From Zea mays (taxonomy: Eukaryota; Streptophyta; Magnoliopsida; Poales; Poaceae), in the NCBI RefSeq assembly GCF_902167145.1, contig NC_050097.1, positions 147,585,982-147,649,981 on the forward strand: 64,000 nucleotides of DNA, written 5' to 3'. This document shows positions 23,185 to 32,600 of this stretch, piece by piece. The notes beneath the pieces are model-generated. The model was given only the letters and a program-made list of their open reading frames with translations, searched no databases and was not told the DNA's origin. Both the position numbers and the translations under genes were made by a program. Numbering within the stretch: the first letter of the stretch is position 1; each line of letters begins with the position of its first letter.

Positions 23185-23766
23185 TGTTGGGGCCATGCTT
23201 CGTTGCGCCGAAGGTCTTGCGTGAAGAAGCAGCTTCGGCTGAAATCGTCCCTAGGAAATGGCCGAAGGTTCCTTTTTATAGAGCTTCGGCGTTACAAACC
23301 GACATAAAGATAGAATGACCTTTTTATCCATAGAGGTCTAAGATAATGTTGTAAACTTTTGTAAAGGGCATAATTGTAATTCGTCACAGGCTGCGCCCTG
23401 TGTCTATAAATAGATGAACAGTACCCCCGTACTGTTCACACGAACCTGTCATTTGCCTTCACATCACACTTGTATTCTTCAAGACCGAAGGTACATTTGT
23501 AATTTGGAGTCATTTACATTCGTTTATAATAATAAAAATGGAGATGATTTTATGATAACATTTAAGTATTTTCATATCTCATGATTTATATGAATGCTTC
23601 GTTCCTCATTGTCACGCTTACGAAGCTACGTCCTTCGTAACCTTCGTCCGAGATGCTTTATATCCCAAAGGGATATAATGTTATGGAGGACGAAGGACTT
23701 TTACACTTAACATTTTCTATGTTGCCTTGTTCTTAATTCTTAGCATTTGAGAACAAGTCCCCAACA
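23185..23766 (+). repeat. C 5' LTR (582 bp)
   Basis: TGTTGGGGCC to CCCCAACA. Inverted repeat CACAGG (23385-23390)/CCTGTG (23397-23402), TATA box tataaa (23405-23410) and a perfect 9-bp palindrome gaacagtac (23416-23424)/gtactgttc (23429-23437) around the expected transcription start. Several cttcgg/ccgaag motifs. Identical to the 3' LTR except for one base. Confidence 0.97.
23405..23437 (+). promoter_or_regulatory. C LTR core promoter: TATA box and start-site palindrome
   Basis: tataaatag followed 6 bp later by gaacagtac-cccc-gtactgttc. The block recurs in the 3' LTR (32239-32271) and, slightly diverged, in elements A (7850) and B (61010), so it is the conserved promoter of the family. Confidence 0.75.
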
Positions 23767-23767
23767 T

Positions 23768-23790
23768 TGGCGCCCACCTCCGGTGAACTC
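23768..23790 (+). other. C primer-binding site region
   Basis: tggcgcccacctccggtgaa begins two bases after the LTR end, the normal position for a tRNA primer site. Element B has tggcgtccacctccggtgaa at the same place. The first seven bases match the end of Asp-type tRNAs (..GGCGCCA); I could not verify the primer further. Confidence 0.6.
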
Positions 23791-23809
23791 ACTTCCACTT
23801 TTTGAGCTG

Positions 23810-26800
23810 ATGGCTTCGTTCAACAACCGAGCTGGAGCTGCTTCGGACCCGAAGCTGGTGCTACCGATCACAGGTGGCTCGTCCTCAGAGCCAGCTAACA
23901 AGAAACAGAAGAAGGAAGCACAGAGGAGGGTACAGCATGTTGGGGTGCAAGGACCCTTCATCAAGACAAGATGGTCTCACATTCCTATTACCTTCTCCCA
24001 AGAGGACCTTCAGCTCAAAGATTACCCACACAACGATGCCATGGTTATCTCTTGTGTTATCAAAGGATTTCTGGTCCACAATGTCTTGGTTGACACAGGC
24101 AGTGCAGCTGACATCATATTTGCTAAAGCCTTCAGACAAATGCAAGAGCCAGAAGATAAGATTCATGATGCTACACATCCTCTCTGTGGCTTCGGAGGAA
24201 GACAGATTGTAGCACTGGGCAAGATCACCATGTCAGTGACCTTCGGATTCATCAACAACACTAGAACTGAGCAAGTTGTGTTTGACATTGTTGACATGGA
24301 ATATCCTTACAATGCAATTGTTGGTCGTGGTACTCTTAATGCCTTCGAAGCAATCCTTCATCCTGCTTATCTTTGCATGAAGATACCTTCTGAACAGGGA
24401 CCCATTGCTATCCATGGAAGTCAGGAAGCCGCAAGAAGGGCCGAAGGTAACTGGACTGACTCCAAAGCAATCCATAATATAGATGGAGCCGAAGCTTGTG
24501 AACAGTACAAATTCAGAAGGGAGAAGGCAGCTTCAGCAGATCAGCCGAAGCCCATGCTATTGTGTGAGGACATAGCAGAGCAGAAGGTGCTGTTGGGCTC
24601 GCAATTATCTGAAGACCAGGAGAAAACCTTGATAAGGTTTTTATTCAACAACAAAGATGTTTTTGCATGGTCGGCTAATGATCTCTGTGGAGTAAATCGG
24701 GATGTTATTGAACATTCGCTCAATGTTGACCCATCCTTCAGACCCCGAAAGCAGAGGCTTCGGAAAATGTCTGATGACAAGGCCGAAGGGGCTCGCAATG
24801 AAGTAAAAAGACTCCTCAGTGCAGGAGTTATCAGAGAAGTGAAGTATCCAGAGTGGCTAGCTAACACTGTTATGGTGAAGAAGGCCAATGGCAAGTGGAG
24901 AATGTGTATCGATTTCACAGATCTCAACAAGGCTTGTCCGAAGGACGAATTCCCGTTGCCAAGGATAGACTCTCTAGTCGATGCAGCAGCTTCTTCAGAG
25001 CTCATGAGTCTCTTGGACTGTTACTCAGGATATCATCAAATCTGGATGAAAAAGGAAGATGAGCCGAAAACTAGCTTCATAACTCCAAGTGGCACGTATT
25101 GCTATCTTCGGATGCCTGAAGGGCTCAAAAACGCTGGAGGAAGTTTCAGCAGAATGACTGCGAAGGTTCTTCAGTCTCAAATAGGCAGAAATGTGTTGAC
25201 CTATGTTGATGACATTATCGTCAAAAGCACGAAGCAGGAAAATCATATTGCTGATCTGCAGGAGACCTTCGCCAGCTTCAGACAAGCTGGTTTGAAGCTG
25301 AATCCAGAGAAATGTGTCTTCGGAGTAAAGAAGGGTAAATTTCTTGGATGCTTGGTTTCAACAAAGGGAATCGAAGCTAATCCAAATAAAATCGAAGCTA
25401 TACTTCGAATGGAGCCACCAACTACAAGAAAAGGGGCCCAAAGATTGACAGGAAGGCTGGCATCTCTCAACAGATTTATATCCAGATCAGCAGAAAGAAA
25501 CTTACCATTTTTCGAGGTGCTGAAGTCAGCCGAAGTCTTTCAATGGGGCCCAAGTCAACAAAAAGCCTTCGAAGAGTTGAAGCAATACTTGATAGATCTC
25601 ACAACATTAACTCCACCAACGCCAGGGGCTCCTCTGTTGTTATATGTGGCAGCTTCGCACTCAGCAGTAAGTGCGGCACTTGTCCAGGAGAAGCTTGATG
25701 GCCAGCTCAAGAAGCAAGTCCCAGTGTATTTTGTATCTGAGGTCCTTAGTGTCTCAAAGAAAAATTATACAGAGCTGGAGAAGGTATTATATGCCGTTTT
25801 AATGGCATCCAGGAAGCTTCGGCATTATTTTCAGGCATACAATATCATTGTTCCTTCTTCGCAGCCGTTGAAGGATATAATGAGAAATAGAGAAGCTACT
25901 GGACGGATTGGGAAATGGGCTGCAGAGCTCAACGAATTTTACATTGATTATGTGCATAGATCTTCGATCCAGTCTCAAGCATTGGCAGATTTCATTGCCG
26001 ACTGGACGCCAGGGGCTCAGGATGAAGAAGCAAATAAAGATGCCGAGGTGTGGACAGTATTTTGTGATGGATCTTGGGGAATCTTCGGAGCAGGTGCAGC
26101 TGCTGTGTTGGTTTCACCATCCAAGGTCAAAACTTGTTATGCAGCAAGACTTGATTTCAGCTGCACAAACAATATTGCTGAGTACGAAGCCCTGCTTCTG
26201 GGCCTTCGGAAATTAAAGGCAATGGGAATCAGAAGGGCAATTCTTAAAACTGATTCCCAGGTGGTTTCGGGTCATGTTGACAAAAGTTGCAAGGTTAAAG
26301 ATCCGAAGCTTGAAAAATACCTAGATACGGTCCGAAGGATCGAAGCATCCTTCGAAGGATTCTCTGTCAAGAATATCCCTCGAGGACAAAATGAGCATGC
26401 TGATTTGCTAGCTAAGTCTGCGGCACAGGGGCTGCCGTTACCTTCGGATGTGTTCTTCGAAACAATAAAGGCACCTTCAGTGGAGCTCCTTGAAAGAGCA
26501 GTCCTCAACATATCTCCTGTTTACAGCGAAGATTGGAGAACTGAAATAATCTCTTACCTTCAGGGTAAGTTCCTTTCAGATGACGAAGCTTACAATAAAA
26601 GAGTAGAGGCAAGAGCTCGTCCATATGTCATGATAGAAGGGGAATTATACAAACATGGAGTTTGTGCTCCGCTGCTCAAGTGCTTATCTAGAGCCGAAGG
26701 TATAGAGTTGATGAAAGAGATACATGCAGGCCTGTGTGGATCCCACATCGGATCCAGGCCGTTACTTGGAAAAGTGTTCCGCCAAGGTTTTTATTGGCCG

Positions 26801-27763
26801 AAGGCAGCTTCGGATGCAGCGGAGTTAGTCCAAAAGTGCGAAGGTTGTCAAAAATGTGCAAGAGATCAAAAGCAACCTTCGTCTTTGACACAGCTGATAC
26901 AACCCATCTGGCCATTGCAAAGATGGGGCCTTGACTTGTTGGGTCCATTACCACCGGCCCAAGGGAATCTAAAATATGTTGTAGTAGCTGTGGAGTATTT
27001 TTCCAAATGGATTGAGGCGAGGCCATTAGCTACAATAACTTCGGCCACTGTCCAAAAGTTTTTCTGGCAGAACATTGTCTGTCGCTTCGGAGTACCGAAG
27101 GCCATCACTGTAGACAATGGAACGCAGTTTGACTCCGAAGCTTTCAGAAACTTTTGTGATCAAATTGGAACGAAGATCCATTTTGCATCAGTCAGGCATC
27201 CGGAGTCGAATGGGCTTGTTGAAAGGGCCAACGGCATTATAATGACAGGAATAATGAAGCTAATCTTCAATCAACCCAGGGGAAAGTGGCCAGACCAGTT
27301 AACCAAAGTGGTGTGGAGCCACAATACGACAGCATCAAGATCTACAGGCTTTACCCCATTCAAGTTATTATTCGGAGACGAAGCAATAACCCCGGAAGAA
27401 GCCAAAGCTGGATCAATAAGAGTAGTAGCTTCGGCAGAATCAGGTCCCGAAGATGCTTGCCTTGTGGAAAAGGATGCTTTAGAAGGGATCAGGCTTCAGG
27501 CCGTGGAGAATATCAATAAATATCAGGCTGAAACAGTTAAATGGCGAGATAGAAAAGTCCGGTTAAAAAATATTGAGCCGGGACACTTGGTGCTTCGGAG
27601 AGTGGCTAACCCAGATACAGTGGGTAAGCTACAGTTGAAATGGGAAGGACCATTCTTAGTAGTATCTTCGTCAAGGCCTGGATCGTACAGATTGAAGGAC
27701 ATGGATGGCAACGAAATTCCAAGGTCTTGGAATGCGGATGAGCTTCGGCGATACTATGTATAA
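23810..27763 (+). CDS. pol: C Pol polyprotein: protease, RT, RNase H, aRNH, integrase (no Gag)
   Basis: 1317-aa intact ORF; the first in-frame ATG (23810) lies 43 bp after the LTR. After a ~60-residue leader come protease (DTGS at 95-98), RT (FPLPRIDSL, LLDCYSGYH, YVDD at 465-468), a first RNase H/connection region, and the Tat-lineage archaeal-type RNase H (FCDGS Asp 753, EYEAL Glu 793, KTDSQ Asp 815, Asp 865). Integrase follows, with an HHCC finger (about 972-1015) and DDE residues at about Asp 1042, Asp 1102 and Glu 1138. It should cut itself, reverse-transcribe and integrate element DNA. No capsid or zinc-knuckle Gag precedes it, which is unusual; normally Gag is fused upstream. It presumably needs Gag from partner elements such as B's relatives. 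Confidence 0.95.
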   Translation: MASFNNRAGAASDPKLVLPITGGSSSEPANKKQKKEAQRRVQHVGVQGPFIKTRWSHIPITFSQEDLQLKDYPHNDAMVISCVIKGFLVHNVLVDTGSAADIIFAKAFRQMQEPEDKIHDATHPLCGFGGRQIVALGKITMSVTFGFINNTRTEQVVFDIVDMEYPYNAIVGRGTLNAFEAILHPAYLCMKIPSEQGPIAIHGSQEAARRAEGNWTDSKAIHNIDGAEACEQYKFRREKAASADQPKPMLLCEDIAEQKVLLGSQLSEDQEKTLIRFLFNNKDVFAWSANDLCGVNRDVIEHSLNVDPSFRPRKQRLRKMSDDKAEGARNEVKRLLSAGVIREVKYPEWLANTVMVKKANGKWRMCIDFTDLNKACPKDEFPLPRIDSLVDAAASSELMSLLDCYSGYHQIWMKKEDEPKTSFITPSGTYCYLRMPEGLKNAGGSFSRMTAKVLQSQIGRNVLTYVDDIIVKSTKQENHIADLQETFASFRQAGLKLNPEKCVFGVKKGKFLGCLVSTKGIEANPNKIEAILRMEPPTTRKGAQRLTGRLASLNRFISRSAERNLPFFEVLKSAEVFQWGPSQQKAFEELKQYLIDLTTLTPPTPGAPLLLYVAASHSAVSAALVQEKLDGQLKKQVPVYFVSEVLSVSKKNYTELEKVLYAVLMASRKLRHYFQAYNIIVPSSQPLKDIMRNREATGRIGKWAAELNEFYIDYVHRSSIQSQALADFIADWTPGAQDEEANKDAEVWTVFCDGSWGIFGAGAAAVLVSPSKVKTCYAARLDFSCTNNIAEYEALLLGLRKLKAMGIRRAILKTDSQVVSGHVDKSCKVKDPKLEKYLDTVRRIEASFEGFSVKNIPRGQNEHADLLAKSAAQGLPLPSDVFFETIKAPSVELLERAVLNISPVYSEDWRTEIISYLQGKFLSDDEAYNKRVEARARPYVMIEGELYKHGVCAPLLKCLSRAEGIELMKEIHAGLCGSHIGSRPLLGKVFRQGFYWPKAASDAAELVQKCEGCQKCARDQKQPSSLTQLIQPIWPLQRWGLDLLGPLPPAQGNLKYVVVAVEYFSKWIEARPLATITSATVQKFFWQNIVCRFGVPKAITVDNGTQFDSEAFRNFCDQIGTKIHFASVRHPESNGLVERANGIIMTGIMKLIFNQPRGKWPDQLTKVVWSHNTTASRSTGFTPFKLLFGDEAITPEEAKAGSIRVVASAESGPEDACLVEKDALEGIRLQAVENINKYQAETVKWRDRKVRLKNIEPGHLVLRRVANPDTVGKLQLKWEGPFLVVSSSRPGSYRLKDMDGNEIPRSWNADELRRYYV

Positions 27764-27960
27764 CATGATGTAATTTTTTATGTTTTTTCTTTTCTTTTTC
27801 ATGGCACCCTTTTCCTTTCCGAAGGGGGAGAAAGGTTTTTAATGGGGCCATCATGTGTAATTTCCTTTTTTAGTCTTATAAGAGCAAAATCCCCCAAAAA
27901 ATGTAAATGTAACAGCTGAGAACGCACCATCGAGTGCAGGAACTGAAAAAGAAAAAAGAG
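27764..27960 (+). other. C spacer after pol
   Basis: Non-coding, pyrimidine-rich then purine-rich, with caccatcgagtgcagg at about 27926-27941. Element B has caccatcgagtgtaac at the matching place (63082-63097) after its gag, showing that the two spacers are homologous although different ORFs precede them. Confidence 0.6.
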
Positions 27961-28200
27961 AAGAAGCTCCAAAGACGTCCCTAAGGGGATGCAGAGCTCT
28001 CAGCGAAAAGTCAACGCTGGTACCGTCTAAGTAAAAGACGAAGAAGCTCCAAAGACGTTCCTAAGGGAATGCAGAGCTTATACCGCCTAAGTAAAAGGCG
28101 AAGAAACTCCAAAGACGTTCCTAAGGGAATGCAGAGTTTATACCGTCTAAGTAAAAGACGAGGAAGCTCCAAAGTCGTTCCTAAGGGAATGCAGAGCTGA
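27961..28200 (+). repeat. C 60-bp tandem hairpin repeat array (4 units)
   Basis: Four 60-bp units at 27961, 28021, 28081 and 28141. Stem I arms: AAGCTC/GAGCTT (28044-28049/28074-28079) and AAACTC/GAGTTT (28104-28109/28134-28139), enclosing TTCC-taag-GGAA. Stem II arms: CAGCG/CGCTG (28001-28005/28015-28019), CGTCT/AGACG (28024-28028/28036-28040), CGCCT/AGGCG (28084-28088/28096-28100), CGTCT/AGACG (28144-28148/28156-28160). Bases differing between copies change on both sides of the stem. Confidence 0.9.
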
Positions 28201-28697
28201 TGTGTGGTTGATTCCAAGGAAATAATGGTTGAGTGTGGCTTCGGTTATATGTTTTGGACATTCATTCGCACATCACATTACATCATAGCATTTGCATTCA
28301 TAAGCATTCATTCATGGCATCTGTGTTACTAAGTGGTTGCTTCGGCAAAAAGGAGAAGTATTCTTTTATGTTTTGGAGTGTACAAAAAAGAAAAGCTTCG
28401 GCAGAAAGAAGAAGTAGTCTTTTATGTTTTGTACAAAAAAGCAAAGCTTCCGCAGAAAGAAGAAGCAGTCTTTAATGCTTCGTTGTGTACGAAAAGAAGG
28501 GAAGGTGTTTTTCGCCTTCGGCTCAAAATATTGATTTCGTCCACATCAAAGCGTCTTAATAAAAGGGTAAGGATATATTACAAGGTATGTACAAAGTTCC
28601 TTGAGAACGGTTTAATTGTATTTACAACAAGTTGTTACAAATTTTCTAGCCTACTACTACTAATCTTCTTCAGGCTCCCGCTTCGGCGGCATATTCT
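28201..28697 (+). other. C spacer downstream of the antisense gene
   Basis: AT-rich with a repeated aaaaagnaaagcttcngcagaaag motif (about 28384-28470) and catcaca-type repeats (28260-28315). It probably holds the 3' UTR of the antisense transcript. The + strand frames here have no recognisable domain. Confidence 0.4.
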
Positions 28698-31586
28698 TTA
28701 ATCACCTTCAGCTTCGTCATCCTACATGAATCCAGGTATCCAGAGTAAAAATCAAGTATGAAGGAGAAGGTAAGTACAAAGTAGGATTTCTTACTGGTTC
28801 AAGATGACTTCGAGCTTCGTCTCCAGCCTTCTCCCGCCCGCCTTTTGTCCATATCATTTTTATAAATCTATTTGAGATACTTCGGGCGAGGTCAGGTATA
28901 TCGTCCAGGATTGATGGAGACAGGGTGAAGTTGGGCCTGTTGACGATCTTTCCATGCTCGCAGCCAGCCTTCAGGAATGCTGCAGCAGTACCCCGAGAAG
29001 CTACCCAGGCACAGAAGTCACCGTGCCCAGCTATAACTTCGTCAAGTTCTTCAATTTCAGCTTCGATATGATCGAAGGCTTTTGGTAAATCTTCATCCGA
29101 AGGGGTAAATTTCCCGCTGCTGGCTCCAACTGAGTAAAAGATCTTCTTTAGTTGTTGGATACAATTGTTGCTAAAATTCAAACATTTATCCTGAAGGCTT
29201 GTTAATGATTTCTTCAAATTTGAGTTGGCTTGGACTTCGGCTTCAAGTTTAGAATTAAGCTCTAGCTTTTCTTGTTCAAACTGTTTTGATTGACCGATAA
29301 GCTTCGAATTCAATTCTGATATTTTAGCTTCGGTCTCTGCCAGCAAGCCTTCGGTTGATTGAAGTTCGAAGTCTTTCTTTTCAATGATGACTGATTGTTC
29401 TTTTATTTTGCTCTCTAAATTTCCAATTATAGCTTCGTGTTTTTTGTCCTCTAAATCCTGCTGCATCTTCAGAGCTTTGCTCAGTAGCATGCTCTGCACA
29501 AAAACAGTTTTCGTTAGTAACATTTTCATTATCCAAAGCAATAAGGAACAGAGAAAAGATTGTTTACCTTGAAATTGGAATAAAATAAGCTGCCGACGAT
29601 ATGCTGTCGTCGGTAGCGGCTGATATCTATCTCTAGCTTCGGAAAACCGATACTCTTTGACAGAGTACCGATGACCTTAGCTCCGGTTTGGTCTCGAATG
29701 CAGCCTAATTTTTCATCGTCCACACCTCCGAATAGAAGAGCTCCTGGCCTGTATCCGCAAGATTTGGCATAGTCTTTTAGCTCTTCTATTTCGTCCTCCG
29801 AAAGTTTTTGCCCAATTAAATTTTGAAATGTGTAGGCTTCGTCGTCCGAAGCGACTTCGGCTATTTCTTTCCTCTTCTCAGGCACTGCGGCCATGACTTT
29901 TTTAGCAGCAGCGGCAGCTTCTTCTGCAGCCATGTCTTCTAAAATTTTGTCGATATTCTCAATGGTAGTCTCTAAGTTCACATCTTCGGCTGTAGCGGCT
30001 TCGGTAGCCGCGACCTCCGAAGGTGCGACTTCGACGTTTGTTGTGTCTTCAGCAGCTGCTGTTTTCTGAATTGATGCTCTCGGTGGCGTCTTGTCAATAA
30101 CTTCTGTTACGGCAATAATTCTTTGCCTTTTTGCTTTGGTTATCTTCGTTTTTTCCGGCTCCGCCACCTTTTGAAAAAGCTTCGTCAGTCGAGGCCCTAA
30201 TGGACTTAGCTTCGTGGGCATGGGTTCAGTCATTACCTTTAGAATTTCCTCCACGTCGCTGGTAGAAGGTGGTGTGGGGGTCCCCTCTCCTTCGGATAGT
30301 TTTCGCTTTGGAGTTGATATTTTTCTCTTGACAATTTTCTTCTTTTTTGGTGGTTGTTCTTCATCCTTGTTTAAAGCTTCGGCCTCTCTTTTTCTTCTCT
30401 GGCCCTCAGCATCCTTGTTCAGCTGCGCATAGTCAGGATATTCGAAGCCCAGTGCATCAAGCACTCGGTTCAGCCTTCGCTTCGGACGGGTACCGAAGGC
30501 TGCTGTCATCAGTTGATCTTCTTTTTTCGAATAATTTCCAAGAATTTCATTACACATCACCTCAACTGTGTCCAGCCACTCTTGGCAGGGCTTCTTAAAA
30601 TATTTCTTGAATTTGAAGTGGTAAGGAAGCCGGACAAGATCCCCTTCCTTCTTCTCCCCCTTTAACTTTGGCATTTCCCATTTTTTCAGAGTAGGGAAGA
30701 CTTTGAATGCTAAGAATTCTTGAACCAGATCCCTGGTACCAATATGCTCTGCAATGATTCTGAATTCATCCATTGCCCGTTGAGTTTGACCCTCTGGTGT
30801 CATGTTGCAGTGGGGTCGGGTTTCTCCGAAAGTTAGCTCGAGTGGACTTTGCACAAGCTTCTCCTTGTCCTCATCAACCTTGACATAGAACCATTCTGAT
30901 TTCCAGCCTGCCGGCCATTTGCTTCGGTAGCTAATTACAGGAAACTTTGCGGTTTTCCGGTAGGCAAAATTGTAGCAACCGAAGTTTTCATGAAGCCCAT
31001 CTTTTCTGGCCTTTGTTTGATAATGCAATTCATGAACTCGACAGAAACTGTCAGCAAAAGGCTCCACTGCTTAGCTTCGGAGGGCCCAAATATAAACGCT
31101 AAGCCTAACGATAGCGTTAGGAGTTAACTGGTGAAGGTAGATGCCAAACCTCTTCAATATCTCCGCAACAATCTCGTGAACAGGGAATCTTAGCCCAGCC
31201 TTTAAAAAGCTTTTGAAGATGACAACCTCGTCCTTCTCTGGCTTCGGGGTGGTCTCTTCTCCCCCGAAGCGAAGTAGCTTCTTCTGATCTTCACTGAAAA
31301 AACCTGCTTTCACCATCTTGGCGAGATCAACCTTTGAAACAGTCGATTTTCCGAAGTCTAGGTGGCTGGGTTTGCTGGGCATGGCAATACGGTAGTCATC
31401 TTCGGAGTCGGTTTCTTCAATGTTCCCTTCTCCTTCGGCAGCTGTCGGGTTTGCTCCGGCAGCAGCTATTTCTTCCGTAGTCACCAGTCCGGAGCGCTGC
31501 ATCGCTTCGGAGATGGGCACAGTCTCCGAAGCTTCAGTTTCGTCCCCCTCACGCTCAACCCTAGCTGTAGAGCGAACTCTGGCCAT
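28698..31586 (-). CDS. C antisense spliced gene: gypsy-type transposon domain and coiled coil, one premature stop
   Basis: Three exons on the minus strand: 31586-29568 (673 codons), 29493-28795 (233) and 28721-28698 (8, ending TAA). Introns 29494-29567 and 28722-28794 are 74 and 73 bp with GT..AG borders, both phase 0, so all exon lengths divide by three. One in-frame TAA at 31071-31073 interrupts exon 1; element A has CAG (Gln) there. Protein: acidic N-terminus, Transposase_28/gypsy-type transposon-like domain (KDEVVIFKSFLKAGLRFP; ENFGCYNF; Trp-rich WPAGWKSEWFYVK), Lys-rich nuclear-signal-like PPKKKKIVKRK, Ala/Glu-rich linker, then a long coiled coil in exon 2. Function unknown; convergent with pol, with the hairpin repeats between them. 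Confidence 0.8.
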
Positions 31587-31750
31587 TTAATTATGAACTT
31601 GTGAAACTTTAATACTTTTTTCTCCGAAGCAGGCTTCAAGATGGAGCTTCGTTCAAACCTGACAAACAAGCTTCGGTGATGGTTAAAAATTTTGGCAGCA
31701 AAACAGTGCAAATAGCAGTAAATGCTGTGGTAACTTCACACCTACTCGTC

Positions 31751-31760
31751 TGTTTATATA
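31751..31760 (-). promoter_or_regulatory. TATA box of C's antisense gene
   Basis: Minus strand TATATAAACA, 165 bp upstream of the ATG at 31586. Downstream, CTATTTGCACT (about 31705-31715) is shared with element A's antisense leader. The promoter lies inside the element between the gene and the 3' LTR. Confidence 0.65.
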
Positions 31761-32003
31761 GTGCTGCAGGTAAGAAGGCGAAGCGGCAGGGTTTTTACAC
31801 CAGGCGGGCAGTAACTTGTACTCGCTGCGCAGTGGACCGCAAAGACCAAACAGTGACTCTGCAAGGTGGGACCGACACGATCTCGGGAAATGAATCGTTT
31901 CTCGGCAACGAGCTCAGGGAAGGTGTTTTTTGGACCTTCGGCTTCCCGAAGCTTGAGAGGATTTTTTCACGGTTCAAGCTCGTTACGAAAAACGATCTAG
32001 CGC

Positions 32004-32018
32004 CGCGAAAGGGGCTAC
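32004..32018 (+). other. C polypurine tract
   Basis: gcgaaaggggctac directly before the 3' LTR start, matching gcgaggggcta in element A; primes plus-strand DNA synthesis. Confidence 0.75.
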
Positions 32019-32600
32019 TGTTGGGGCCATGCTTCGTTGCGCCGAAGGTCTTGCGTGAAGAAGCAGCTTCGGCTGAAATCGTCCCCAGGAAATGGCCGAA
32101 GGTTCCTTTTTATAGAGCTTCGGCGTTACAAACCGACATAAAGATAGAATGACCTTTTTATCCATAGAGGTCTAAGATAATGTTGTAAACTTTTGTAAAG
32201 GGCATAATTGTAATTCGTCACAGGCTGCGCCCTGTGTCTATAAATAGATGAACAGTACCCCCGTACTGTTCACACGAACCTGTCATTTGCCTTCACATCA
32301 CACTTGTATTCTTCAAGACCGAAGGTACATTTGTAATTTGGAGTCATTTACATTCGTTTATAATAATAAAAATGGAGATGATTTTATGATAACATTTAAG
32401 TATTTTCATATCTCATGATTTATATGAATGCTTCGTTCCTCATTGTCACGCTTACGAAGCTACGTCCTTCGTAACCTTCGTCCGAGATGCTTTATATCCC
32501 AAAGGGATATAATGTTATGGAGGACGAAGGACTTTTACACTTAACATTTTCTATGTTGCCTTGTTCTTAATTCTTAGCATTTGAGAACAAGTCCCCAACA
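32019..32600 (+). repeat. C 3' LTR (582 bp)
   Basis: Same length as the 5' LTR with one visible base difference. TATA at 32239-32244. Ends CCCCAACA and is followed by the AGTGC duplication. Confidence 0.97.

Larger units (their letters stand above)
23185..32600 (+). mobile_element. Element C: young, complete, gag-less Tat-lineage Ty3/gypsy retrotransposon
   Basis: 9416 bp flanked by a perfect AGTGC duplication (23180-23184, 32601-32605) inside F's 3' LTR. Two 582-bp LTRs differ at one site that I can see (in cgtccctagg/cgtccccagg). At 1.3e-8 substitutions per site per year one difference is roughly 0.07 million years. Interior: PBS, one intact pol ORF without gag, hairpin repeat array, an antisense spliced gene with one premature stop, and the polypurine tract. 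Dual RNase H domains place it in the Tat lineage. Confidence 0.95.

Noticed and set aside
27961..28200. Regular 60-bp repeats could suggest a CRISPR array.
   Set aside because: Units are contiguous variants with no unique spacers, lie inside a plant retrotransposon and recur in three copies.
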